This document shows positions 47,826-60,045 of a stretch of DNA of 64,000 bases, one piece after another. The notes beneath the pieces were generated by a model. It was given only the letters and a program-made list of their open reading frames with translations, did not search any database and was not told where the DNA came from. The stretch's first letter is position 1, and each line of letters begins with the position of its first letter. Made by a program: the position numbers and the translations under genes. Source of the DNA: Certhia americana (lineage: Eukaryota; Chordata; Aves; Passeriformes; Certhiidae). The stretch spans positions 62,264,509 to 62,328,508 of the forward strand of contig CM031860.1 in assembly GCA_018697195.1 (NCBI GenBank), written 5' to 3'.

Positions 47826-48750
47826 ACTGTATTACAGGTTCTGTGTTGACAGAGCTGGTTTGAAGTCAAAGCTCCCTCCACTGATTTTCATTGGTTCTGT
47901 TCTAGTATTGATACCTGTTACCTGATGTGTGAGGGAAATCACTGCACTGATATCAGCCAGATAAAGCCCCAAATCCCTCAAACAGAAAGAAACTAGAAAG
48001 AGAAATGGCCTGTATTGTTCCAGCAGTAGTGAAATGAGGATCAGGTGTCCAAGTTTAAATTTGGAGCACTTGCAATCAGTAAAGGTGCTTCAGATTTGTG
48101 CACGCATGAGAGCAGCATTGCTTTATGAGATGAGCACAGACTTCAAGAATTGCCATATTCATGGGTCCTGATGTGGTTTCACTGGAGGAGCTTCCACATA
48201 GTGCTGAACAGAAGCAATTAAAAGTGGCAATGGCAGGTTATAACTGCAAAACACCTTCAGAAGTTTTTGTCTTTTTAGGATATCTTAGTAGTAGTTTTCC
48301 CATTTGGATATTCATTTAGACGTCCTCTATGGATTAAAGACATAAACAATCCCATTTCACTCCCACAGGTTTGCAAGCTGAATACCTGTCAGCTTTAATG
48401 TGAAAATACAGGAAAAGAGAAAAAAAATTCCTTCTAAGTCTATCAGAGAACCAGTTGGTAGCTCACAATTCTGCAATAACTACTCCATTCTGCATCTCTC
48501 AGCAAGAACGATGGGACTCAGTAAGAGTTCACCAAATTTATTATAATGGTAGAATTATTGGAATAAGTCTACCAGAACACCTGAAGGGACTGATGGAGTA
48601 TAAATACCATTTCCATTAGGAAGTAGGCAGGAGTCAAGCTCACTTTCCAGCCAAAAAGCTCTCACATCTGCCTGGGACTTACCTATGCTTGGTGCCTCCT
48701 GGTTGATTTTCCTGACAGTCGGAGTAATTTCTGTTTGTGCTACATACAGA
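47826..48750. other. Gene-free stretch, nothing recognised
   Basis: Unique sequence between two pyrimidine tracts. No repeat, element or credible frame was seen. Confidence 0.6.
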
Positions 48751-48751
48751 C

Positions 48752-48782
<31 letters not shown>

Positions 48783-48842
48783 CTTTTCTTTTCTTTTCTT
48801 TTCTTTTTTTCTTTTTCTTTTTTTCTTTTTCTTTTTTTCCTT
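48751..48842. repeat. 92-nt pure pyrimidine microsatellite (TTTTC)
   Basis: Pure C/T from 48751 to 48842: perfect TTTTC pentamers followed by longer T runs separated by single C. It underlies the Phe-rich frame 48685-49035. Confidence 0.95.
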
Positions 48843-49639
48843 ATTTTTCCTTTTAATTGAGTATGTAGGTTATTTTTTATGCATGGTAAGGATTAATGCA
48901 GTCATCTGTCTGCGGAAAGAAAAGCATAATTCATGCTATTTGACTGATCATTACCTCAATATGGTTTGTATAGACTGCTGTAAGAGGCAGTCAAATTGGT
49001 GTTCCTTCATCAGCCCCATTTTGCATAAAGAGTAACAGAAAAATAATTCAGTGGGGCTTCTCTTTAGCTGTAAATGTTCTCAAGCCAGTCTTCCCTTCCT
49101 CTCTCTTACACACAAATAACTAATTAATAAAATACCACAAAGCACAACAGAGAAGAATGGAGGAGAACTAAATTTGAAAAGAACTTTCTTTTGAGAATTT
49201 TTCAATACAAAGACAATCAAAAATCCAATGCACAAGAGCTGTTTGAAATATTGTCTGGATAGTTAACCCCAAGGTCTCAAGAATTCATTGATACCTGAAA
49301 ATTTCTCCCGAGTACAAAACCAAAACAAAATCAAAACAAAACACAAAAGGAGAGCTGTTGCAGTCTGTTGTTGAAAAATCAATTGTTGCAGTCTGTTGTT
49401 GAAATGAAAAATGAGAAGACTGTTTGAGGCAACTCTTAAATCTTCTCTAAATCCCTGCACTCCAGGAGACTTCCTTATCCTGCAGGAACAGCTGAGTTCT
49501 GTATTGCCAGTTGTATCACTGCATCCAAAATATTTCAGAATATATTATGGTGAACTGTGACTATTTTTCCAGGCATCTCAATCATGACAACATTGTTTAT
49601 ACCCCAGCAGTCTGTCTGCTGTACCCATGGTTTGACAAG
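48843..49639. other. Gene-free stretch with small repeats
   Basis: Unique sequence with an A/C-rich tract (49315-49349) and a 28-bp tandem duplication (49356). The minus frame 49263-49460 is not supported. Confidence 0.6.
49356..49411. repeat. 28-bp tandem duplication
   Basis: The 21-base word tgttgcagtctgttgttgaaa starts at 49356 and again at 49384. The last seven bases of the unit have diverged between the copies. Simple local duplication. Confidence 0.85.
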
Positions 49640-49870
49640 ACCTAAGTTGTTGGATAAAGGACAAGAACCCATGAGGAATAATTTCTTTAATGACATCTCC
49701 TGATTAAGAACTTAATTTGAGATCTGTCTGTTAAAAAGTTATTAATCCACCTAATGTTCTTTGTTCATTCTATGTATGGAAAGTTTCTTTTATTCAAATG
49801 ACAGCCAGTCATACATCAAATGCTCTAAGAAAGCCAAAGTTTCTCTATCACAAACAGACCTTTTTGGCTA
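49640..49870 (-). mobile_element. Ancient CR1-like LINE reverse-transcriptase relic
   Basis: On the minus strand, decayed reverse-transcriptase motifs occur in order and at about the right spacing. TLAFLRAFD (family LDFSKAFD) is at about 49842-49815, RWINNFLTDRSQ (family RWIxNWLxGRSQ) at 49752-49717, and IPHGFLSF (family VPQGSVLG) at about 49679-49656. The first-to-second spacing is about 71 nt, against 72 expected in CR1. The second-to-third segment is a few codons short. Stops and frame shifts interrupt it, so it is non-functional and much older than the other copies here. It could be a CR1 or a related L3-type element. Confidence 0.6.
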
Positions 49871-52800
49871 GACCTGAAATTCTGTCAAATAAAACATGTT
49901 CTTGTTTTGAAAAAACTTCTTTGATGCTGTGCTGACATTAATCTTATGGTTTTTTTTTTTTCTTCTAGTCCTTTGCTGCTGGTGTCTGCCTCCATATTTT
50001 ACTAGTTATGCTACTTTATCTAGAATAAATCAACTGATTAATGCAGTGGATTTCCCCATATAATTCATTTTAGCCCTTTTCAATACTGAAATTAGTAATC
50101 TTCCAAACTCAGGAATCGAGGCTTGGTTACTAGCAAACATTCATGGTTCAGAGGGCTCTTGGCTATCTCACACAATGCTTATGAGGCATTACCTTGGTTA
50201 GCTAATTTATTAGGATTTGCAAGCTTTCTTTTCATCCTGAAGACCAGGAAAGCTGGATCACCGGCAGGGATAAGCTGTAGATGACACGGGATGAGGGAGC
50301 TGCAGCCAGTTTCTCATTCTGACACCCTTTGGGGTGATATCAGTCAGTGCCTGCCATTAGTGACCATCCACCCTCCCCATGTGAACACTGCCAGCAGTTT
50401 TCCCACTTCCACTTCACAGGCTCTGCCTGGACAGGCTCTACCCCTTCCCAAACTGAGCAAAACCCTGCCCTTGCCATCAACATTTTCAGCTCATTTGCAT
50501 CTGACAGAAGCTGCTGCCCCAGCAGTTGTCTTAATTTTCTTCACAAACACAAGCAGTCCTCCCCTTCCTGTGAACTCCAGACTTGGGGAAAGGCAAATCT
50601 AGTTTTAAAATGTCCTGTATCATAATCTTTTAATGCTAATGCCTGTTGTAGTTCCCCACTTCCTTTGGTTTAATTTGTCACATTCACACATTTTGTTGTT
50701 GGCCACAAATTCTTCGCACAAAACAAACCTGACCAGGCAAGAATCATGGGTTAGTTGCAGAGATGCTGTATTTTAAATTAGTGATTTAAAATTTTTACTG
50801 AGAATATAAAATTTTCACATGCTACAGGCTTTGCTCTATTTCTGATGTTTTAAAATCTAAGCAGGTTTTGTCACTATGTCAAATTAAAACTCCTCAGCTA
50901 AAATTGCTCTGTGCAACACAATTTTTGATGTAGTTGAGGTCATTCCTTCTTGAGAATAGGGAGTCCCCAATAAATTCCTCCCCAGAAATTTCATTACATA
51001 CAACCTTAATGAATTAGTATTTAGAGTCCTGTAATTCTCAGTGCTCTGTGATTTATGAACATCTAATGCTGACCCCAGCAACTTTTCCTTGCATTCTGAT
51101 TTTTAACAGTCACCAGCTACATCAGATTTCCTTTCTGACTATGGTGTTGGCAACAACGCACACAGGCTTGCTCTTGACAGGCAATCTGGGGTTATTTTTT
51201 CATGCATAAAGGATTTCCAGCTTAGATTTCATGCCTGAGAATTCAAATATGACTGGTCTATTTTAGCCATCTCTGTCTGTTTGTCTACAGGTCTCTTGAT
51301 TAGGGAGAGATTTAAATCACCACATTCATACAATTTACTCTCTCTATACTTGACCTCCCTTGGTCAAAACTATCCATCTGGTGCCATTTAAATGCCCTGT
51401 GTTTGGTATCTCATGACTCCTTTCCTCTCTGTGCTGCAGGATAATAGGTTTTCTGGGAAATTCATGGATAGCCTGCATATTTTTAACTTTCTGCCCAGAT
51501 CAGTCAAGCATTCCAGACTGTGAGGAGCAGCACCAGATGCTGCGTCAGAGTCCAACACAGATGGAGCCAAAGGTAGCCTGTTTTCAGTCCCACAATCCTG
51601 CCAGTCCCTGAGTCATGGTGTTTGCCATCACTCCCAAAAGGGAACAGATAATCTTGATATCCTCACAGCTTTACACCAAATCCCATCCTCTTCCCCCAGC
51701 ATCCTCTCCTCAGTGGAAAGTGCCACTTGTGAATGCTCTGTTAGTGATATCCGCACTTCATTCTGCTTTGACTTGGGTTTTGCCAACGTCAGCCACTAAA
51801 GAACTCTGTGCCAAGAGCACTCCCTGCATCCCTTCATTAACAGAACTGTGCCTTCAGAGGGGGAACCAGGCTGTGACTCACTCCAACATCTGCTGGCACC
51901 AAGCAATGGGAATGGAAGCCTGGCTGGGTAGGTGGGTGTATGGATGGAGCCAAACAGACAGAGGAGTGTCTCAGTCCCAGTGACAACTTCTGAACATGCC
52001 ATGTCCCAATTTTTGTACCCTCTGCTGGCAGCTGAGCTGGGGACCTGACCCATCAATATGTTACACTCACACTGAAGTTTCAGGAAGAAGAAGAAAAATG
52101 TTGTGGGGCTTCTGGCAGTCATGACTCTTTCACTTCCAACCTCTCCCTGGCACTGTTCAATAAATGATATTACATTCCTTGTTCTCTCACTTTCCCTTCT
52201 CTACTCTGCCAGTAGTGTGAACCAGCATATAGAACACAAGGATAGTAAAAGCTGCTGAAAAAAAAAAATCTTACTATAAAAAGGGACTCTTATTTAATTG
52301 TTGAAAAGATTTATGAAGAGGATGATGGATAATAGTCACTTGAAGGATAAAATATGGGGCTTTCTACAGGCATGAGAGAAGCCCACCTCAGCTCTAACCC
52401 ACACAAAGCATCAGAGTCAGAGCATTACTGACAGGCAAACAAAACTTCTTCCACTTTAACAGGCTGAAATAAAGACTGGGCATTGGTAAGACTGGACATC
52501 AGTAAGACTATAAAAATTGTGTAGAGTTATTGCAGTTAATGTTAAAAGTTCTGAGATTTTATTGAACACCCTCCTTTAATTTTAAGATAATTTTGAATAT
52601 TAGAAATTAGCAGGAGACATAATGTAAAGAACAGCTCATTACACTTCTTCCCAGTGTGAAATTCTTGTATCTTTTTATGGAATATCTAGTCCTGTGATCT
52701 GCAGGACCCTGGTTCTGTACTGGACATCTTAGGTTTGAGCATATATTCTTTGCTAACTTGATAGTAAATCTTCCCAGACGTATGATAAACAGCACTGAAA

Positions 52801-52943
52801 GACATTAAAAGGGTATTTCTCCATAGAGTTTTCTCCAAGCAGGAATTAATTGAAAATGGAATTTTTCTGTAATTTCTTCCTAGAAGATGCCACCTTTTGG
52901 GGGACCAGTGCACAAAACAAAAAATGTAGGGGTCAGATCACTG

Positions 52944-53038
52944 GCTTTTTTTGTTTGGGTTTTTTTGTGTGTTTGGTTTTGTTCATTTGTTTGTTTGGCC
53001 TTCTGTTTTGTTTGGTTGGTTGATTTGGGTTTGTTTTC
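52944..53038. repeat. T/G-rich simple repeat
   Basis: Degenerate ttgtttg/gggttt units. The Phe/Val/Cys-rich plus frame and the Lys/Gln-rich minus frames over it are artefacts. Confidence 0.85.
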
Positions 53039-56000
53039 AGGAAACCACACCTTGTACACTTGTAGTTCCATCTCCATTTCAAACCAGAACAATCTCTAAA
53101 ATTCTCTACCAGAACACAGCAAAGTAAGTGACAAGCAGTGATCACATTTTCCATACACTAATTCATGATGCTGACTTGAGGCTTGTTCTTTCCTCCCAAA
53201 ATTTGGAGGTCACTGGATAACTGACATAACCTTTTCTCCATGTTCAAACATCCAGTGTTTCTAACTAGCCTACACTGTACAGATAAAATGGTGAAACTGT
53301 GGATAAACAGTCTCCATATCTTCTGGTTAGATTTTAAATAAGTCAGAAATTTGCATCTTTTCTTAGCGAATTTGGAAAACTTGTTAAAATGAACAAAATT
53401 GGGTATTAACTTTAACCCAAACAAGAGAAATCTTTTTTCAGTTATGAGAATAGATTTATCTTGTACATTCCTTGCATCTGCTGAAGTGTTATATCTTTTA
53501 TATTAAATAGCTGCTTGGTCAGAGCTGGGCTTCACTTCCCTTGAATATAGGTTGCAGGAAACCAGCCATGTGTTCTGTTTGAAGATTTTTACTTTATTTG
53601 CAATTTTTTTCCTTTTAAGAAACCCATAGCATCCACAGAAAGTGAAAGAAATACCGTTGGGTGGAAAACATTTTGAAACTTCTGCATTTTATGCAGCAAA
53701 GAAAAATGTCTTTAACAGCTGATACTCTGGGCTCATAATTCAAACTGCCCCTCATTACAGACCTAAATTTATCTTCCATCCCACACAGATTTCTAGTCTA
53801 TCCCAATTTTTCTACTCAGAATTATTCAATATAGGCCCATGAAATGCAGGGCAGCAAAAGTGTTATTTATGCTAAAGGAACCAATCCCACTTCTTATTTC
53901 AGCTTTCTGGTTGTGGCTTCATTGTGTCCTCCCTCTCAGGGCTGAGTCCCATATGCTATCTCACATTTGCACCCAAGCACATCAAGAATGTGGTGTCTTT
54001 GCCTCTGGGGGCTTGAATTAATCCACTAGGACTCAGTCATAAAGTACTATAAAGAGCTGGAGGCTTTATTGACTCCAAGCTCTCCGGATGCATTTTTGCC
54101 ACGTGAATTATTTAAAGTCCTTTGCGAGTTTCCCTGGGGCCTTTTCAAAAGGAACTCACAATCACCTTCAAATATGCTGCGGCCAGCCCTCTCTTCTAAA
54201 CCTGCTTTCTCTAAACATCCTGAATTCTGGCAGCATCCTCCCACCTCTGGGAGGGGAGTGGAGCCCAACAGTCAAAATTTTCAGACCACTCTGCAGTTAG
54301 AAGTAATTATTATGTTCTAAATGACTAGCATTTTTTTCCAGGACAATAGAAAAGATATTATAATAATTATAATTGTACTGATGATGCCCTGTCATACCTC
54401 TATACACAAGATTTATCTTCATTAGGAATATGACAAGTGATGCTATTTCAGAATTGCACATACATGGCTTTATACAGTCACACAATTTCAAGAATATTTG
54501 ATTTCTGTGAATTCGCATTAAACCTATTTAATAAAGTTATCATCATTCAGAAATTGTTTTGGAATAACAATAAGATTTTCATCTCACAGTCTTTTTCAAG
54601 TACAATTTCTCATGAAAATCAACTTAAAATTATATGGGGCACAGGAATTCATTATGAAAGAGTTCTGTTAATAGAGTCTGATGATTACTCCAAACAATGC
54701 TTCTGGGAAACTTGGTTCCCAAAAGCTTTCAGCTGATGAATCCAAGAGTCAGTCTGAATATTATCTGTAGGAAATACAGCAATTAAAAAAGTCTAAAACA
54801 CCACCAATAGACAAATGAATTATGTCTCTAATTCTTTTTTCCTTCAGACTCCAGTGGAAGTATTTTTAATTTTTTTCAGTTCCTGTAAACTTAAGCAACA
54901 TTTTTTTTGTTGTTTACGGCTAATAAGGAAATCATGTTGTAGCACATCAGCCAATTCAGGATGCAGTAAAGAAGCATTTCTACCCTGGTCTAGCATCTCT
55001 ATTTCTTCCTTTTTCCTCTTCATCACCTGAGATTTTATCAACCCCCATTCAGACCCAGGTAGAGCTTCTTCACCTGTCCATATTTACAACTTTGACTCTG
55101 AATAACCAATTTTATTGACTATGCCTGACCTCTTTCTTTCCATCTCCCTTTCTTATTTTCAATTTCTGGCTCAGCCAGGATTCATTTAATGAGTTCATCC
55201 AAGTATTACCAGGAAAAACCTGCCCTGTCTTGTATTTTTTATACGTCCCACTCACAGTGACAGTCTTAATAAATAATAAGTATTGATAATTAGAACACTA
55301 CCATTACCCCAGCTCTTTTCTTGAGCTAACAACTGTGACACAAGCCACCAACAACATAAGAAACCACTTTATTCACCAAACAGTTCTGACATTAACTTCC
55401 CCAGCAATATAAATAATTATCTAAATAATTTGTAAAATTGTCAAGCAGCAACCTGTCTTTTCTTTTGCAGCTTTGCACATAAGGATGTGATGGAATTGCA
55501 GCACAATGAAATATTTAAATTGAAGTGTCCTGGATGCTTGTAAGACGCTACTCTTATCCTGAAAGGAGGTCTTTACCTGATGTTTAAGATTTCTTTCTTC
55601 TTTGAAGTTAATTTTAAATAACACCAGATGAGGATCTGGTTTAGTGGGGTTGAGTTTCAGTGGGGTTCAAACCCAGCACAATGAGAAGCATTTCCTTCTT
55701 CCCTTCCTAGAAACCATGGTACACAAAAGTGTACTTCTGTAAGATAATGGTAGTTTCAGCTGATAAGGAAGATGGATTTTCTGAAAATCCAATATTTCAT
55801 AGAATTCCATACTAGAGCCAAAGTTAAATTGTAAAGGCAGGATCTGAAATTCCAAAGCAAGCTCTAATTTCTTCCTAAATTGATACAATACAATACTGCT
55901 GTCCCCAGAGACCAAGTTCAGATAAATCTATCATAAGGAAATTGCTTTCTACTATATATTTGCAGTAATTTATTTTCTCTTTAATTCAGGTTCTGATTCT

Positions 56001-56546
56001 GGAAAATAAATAAGTCTGATTCTTACTTGAATGTTGGAACTTTTATCATAACTGAAGACCAAGAACCCCTGTAATTTGGCAGGTCTATATTTACTTATAA
56101 AAATCCCCAACTTATAGATTGTCAGAATATTTCACACTGATTCTTAAAATAGCCTTTTCAGTTTATAAAAATCATTTATAATTGTGAAGAAAAATCAATC
56201 TCTTCTTTATGCGTTACAATCAATTAACAGGTTTTTAAGTCTTCCTATATTGTAGTTTTTTGGATCATGAAGACTGTGAGACACTGACCAAACAGGCATT
56301 AGGACAAGACCGACCAGTGGGAAGATATTTCCTGTTCTAACATTTTTCTGGCTGTTGAACTCTACATGCATCTGCAGGAATATATAGATTATTCTTCTAA
56401 TAATATATTTGTATTTGGGAAAAATGTCAGGCAAAATCTCTTCTTGGAAGTACAAGCAAATTTTTAAAAATCCATTGTGGGGAGTGATTCAAAGGTCATA
56501 AATGTCACAATAACCAAGCCTTCATGGGGAAGCATCAGCCAAAGAG

Positions 56547-56565
56547 AAAAAAAAAAAAAAAAAAA
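56547..56565. repeat. Poly-A run (A19)
   Basis: Nineteen consecutive A after agccaaagag; no retroelement body is recognisable upstream. Confidence 0.9.
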
Positions 56566-57382
56566 TCAAGCAATTCAACCCATGACCCCATTATTTACCT
56601 CTTTTCCAAAAAAATCCATCCTCACACTAACACAAAGCAGCTCATAAGTATTTCTAACTGAGGTCTCTTGAGGAAGAGACCTTATTAGAACTTTTCAATT
56701 TCTCTCTGTACCACTTACTCAAGGACCTGTCAAAGTAGGGACCTAGAATTTTTTTAAAAACCTTTTGTTTCTAAAAACAACCAGAATTAGGTTTACCTCT
56801 TATACAGAGCAGGGCATTATCTATCAAAAAATTATTTGCACCTGAATTTGAAAGCAAATTTGTTTGGTCCTCAGTGGCAGTAAGGACAAAAATTTTAGAC
56901 TGACAGCAAAGGCAAAGCAAGGTTGGTTCATAGCTTACAGATGAAAAAACTGTAATTTTTCCTTGCTGCTGCATTCTCCCCACCTCACGCCTAAACAAGA
57001 CACAGGAACGATCTGATTCCTTCTTCTGCCTGAATAGTCATATCATGTTCTGACACAGGATACAGCAAATCCTGCAACTGCTTTGGTTTGCATTTGCTTG
57101 AATTAAGAAAAAGCTATCCAGATAGTTCACTAAATAAGCATATTGGTTCAGTTTCTGAATAAACAGTAAATTAGTTATTAAATTGATTTAATTCAAACTT
57201 CCTGCATCATTACATCTTAATGAAATCAGGACAATAAAAGTCTTATAGGGTTACAAAAGTTTAATTGAATAAACAATGAATTCTGTAATGTTCTCCATAC
57301 CCTCATGATCATTTATACCTTGAGGTTTTGCCCCAAGAGTGCAAATGGTGGTGTCTCATTCCACTCCTTTTAGGATATATGA

Positions 57383-57535
57383 AATCATAGTGTCACAGAA
57401 TCATGGAATTGTTTAGGTTGGAAAAGGTCTCTAAGATTATCAAATCCAGCCATCAACCCAACACTGTCAAGTCCACTTCTAATTCATGTCTCTAATCACC
57501 ACATTTGAAAATTTATTGAACATTTCCAGGGACAA
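57383..57535 (-). mobile_element. CR1 LINE 3' end, diverged
   Basis: Antisense CR1 end: tcatagtgtcacagaatcat, gtttaggttggaaaaggtct, ccatcaacccaacactgtca, agtccacttctaattcatgt and the atttccaggga block before similarity stops. It belongs to the type whose end carries the caacactgccaagtccacca block, which differs from the 1605 and 18221 copies. Confidence 0.92.
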
Positions 57536-59782
57536 GATATAATTCACTTGTTTAACTCTTAAATAAAACATATACTTTACAAACTTCCTGCCTTTATTCA
57601 GATGTTCAGTGAGCTTTCACTGGGCCTACACAGCTCAATATTCTTATAAGTGAAGCACTAAGACTGTATCTGATGATAAATTTGCATATCAAAATGGAAA
57701 TGTCAGTTCAAATTGGAAAGGCACAAAAAGAAGTGATCAGAAATTAATAATCCATACTGATAAAACCAAAGCCTGAATCTCTCAGTAAGAATTCACTATT
57801 GAATCACACTGAAAATACCTATTGAACAGCACATAATCTCATTAACTAGAAGTGAAAATTACACTTAATTCTTATTCTCTGAAGGTATGAGTTACAATAA
57901 ATCCTACTGACATAGCAGTGCAGGAGCTGGGATCTATTATAATCTACTTACCCTCTGAGAACCTAATTTCCACTTGAAATAATAATTAAAAAAAAAAGCA
58001 ACCAAAAATACTTAAATACTTTGACCTCTAATACATTCAAAATGTTGGAATAAATCAAGTAGCAGAGTTAATAATTGACTCTTTACTAATGTGCTGCTAT
58101 GAAAGAAAAGAATTCAACATGCTTAATTCTATCCCTAATTTGAAGCTCTAATAGTCCATTCTTCATATTACTCTTCCTGCCAGCTTCCAAGATAAACCTT
58201 TGGAAGCATTTTGGAGAGGGACTAAAGATGGAGTAAGAGAAAAGTTGTAGTTGCAGTGCTGTGGTCTGAAAGGGAACATAATTCACCACTTTATGGCATA
58301 ATTCCCACATCAGACAAACAATATTTGGGATTTACCTGGTGACAGAAACTAAAACTGGAGCTTCATTTCAGCAAATGCTAGAACAAGGCATCACACTTTA
58401 AATAGCAAAAGAATGAAAGAAATCAAGTCACACTGCCCATTTTTGAGGATGGAGTATGGCATGCACAGACAGAAAAAGAACTGTATAAAAGTCACACTAA
58501 AAACTTGAGACAAAGCAGAAAGTGGGGACAGTATGTTCCAGTTGTTAATCAAGCTACACATCCTTCCTCCCTCATCAGTTCAGTGCCTGATTTTCCGCAC
58601 ATCAAATGTAAAATGTGCCTACTCACAACCATTCCATTCCAAAGTTCCAAGAGCCACTGACAAAAGATAAACAAATATATCTGTGAAGGAGGGAATTCTC
58701 AGCACAAATAATAAACAGTCAGAAACACAATATTAAGCCATATTTATTTTATTATTTTTATCACAGTGAATGGGAGAGAATATTTTTTGAGAAACCTCTT
58801 TTTTATTAGACCCACTCTCAGGATTATTCCCAAAGTATTTAAGAAGTGAAGGGGTCATCTACATTGGTTCTGCAACTGAGTTAAATATCAAAGTGTGTAG
58901 GGATGCAGTCCCTGTGATATCGTTGTGAATGTAGCACAGCCACAAGCTATTTGGGCTGCTAACTTTGACAAGAAAAACATTTTCAACATGCAAATGTCAA
59001 TAGAAGTTCCAATTGCTACATTTTCTGGCTGAATGGGAACACAACATATGTAACAATCAATATAGATGTATTCTAGCATGTCTATTTTTATATTCCAAGA
59101 AAAGCAAAGTGAGGAATTAAATCACTGTTCCCTGTGGGCAGGCAGGAGTTCAGCCATCTCCAGGAACACTGGGCTCCACCACATGTAGTAGGTGAGTAGT
59201 TGACAGAGCTGGGTTTTTCAGCTCTTGGCAAAAAGCTATTTTATGAAGCCCAGCACCCTATTGCTACAATAGTGACTTCATACCATTGGTACTTAAGTAA
59301 CTGAAGTATTTTCCTTTCTAGTTTGATTTCAACCTCTTTAAAAGTTTTCAGAGAATGATCAACTTGTATCATGAACTAAAGTATATTTCTAAAATAATCT
59401 AAGTGTTATTACCTGCATAGAGTCTGAGTGTACTGAGTCATTCTGCCCACAATGGCCACTTGTCTCTCTTCATAAGCATACCTGAAAATATATCAAATTA
59501 TTAGTAGATTCATAATCCTTGACAAAGGATCACAACATATTTTATATCAGCTGGTAAGCCTTCAACTCTGGTTTACTTGGAGCTAATTAATTCTGCCTTT
59601 CCCTCAGTTATGCTGTTATTGAGATCCAGGTTGTTGGGTCTAATATCACAAGAAGAGCTGTCACACCAGTGTTTTCAAGTTTAACTCTACTGAGTGAAAA
59701 TGGGCACTGGTACAGGGACACAGACACAATGCTGGGTAGGTCTGGATTGAGGATTTCCTGGAGAAAGCATGAAAGTGTGAGA
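57536..59782. other. Gene-free stretch, nothing recognised
   Basis: Unique AT-rich sequence with short frames only (74 and 63 codons on the minus strand) and no element. Confidence 0.6.
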
Positions 59783-60045
59783 CAATCACAGATTTATCAA
59801 AAATGTTTATGTTGGAAGGCCCTCTGAGATCACTGAGTCCAACCCTTGACCCAGCACTGCCAAACACACCACTAAACCCTATCCCCAGGTGCCACATCTA
59901 CTTTTAAATTGCTCCACAGATGGGGACTCCACCACTTTCCTGGGCCACTTGTTCCAGGGCCTGATCACCCTTTCAATGAAGAATCTTTTCCCAATATCCA
60001 GCCTAAATCCTTCAGCTGCAATTTGAAGAGATTTCCTCTTACAAC
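59783..60045 (-). mobile_element. CR1 LINE 3' untranslated end
   Basis: Antisense CR1: gttggaaggccctctgagat, tgagtccaacccttgaccca, cactgccaaacacaccacta, ccacttgttccagggcctga, atcttttcccaatatccagc and agagatttcctctta. About 260 bp kept, all untranslated region. The overlapping 63- and 78-codon frames on the two strands are shadows. Confidence 0.94.

Larger units (their letters stand above)
49871..57382. other. Gene-free stretch, little recognised
   Basis: Long unique stretch. It may include more of the minus-strand LINE relic just upstream (to about 50130), but no clear motif survives. GC-richer patches at 50290-50600 and 51660-51960 give 103-, 92-, 122- and 108-codon overlapping frames on one or both strands, which I judge to be compositional. 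It contains the T/G-rich tract at 52944 and an A19 run at 56547-56565. Confidence 0.5.

Noticed and set aside
47627..47881. Lys/Arg/Glu-rich minus-strand frame
   Set aside because: Encoded entirely by the pyrimidine microsatellite.
51615..52122. 122-codon plus and 108-codon minus frames
   Set aside because: They overlap on opposite strands in a GC-richer patch; neither peptide resembles a known family.
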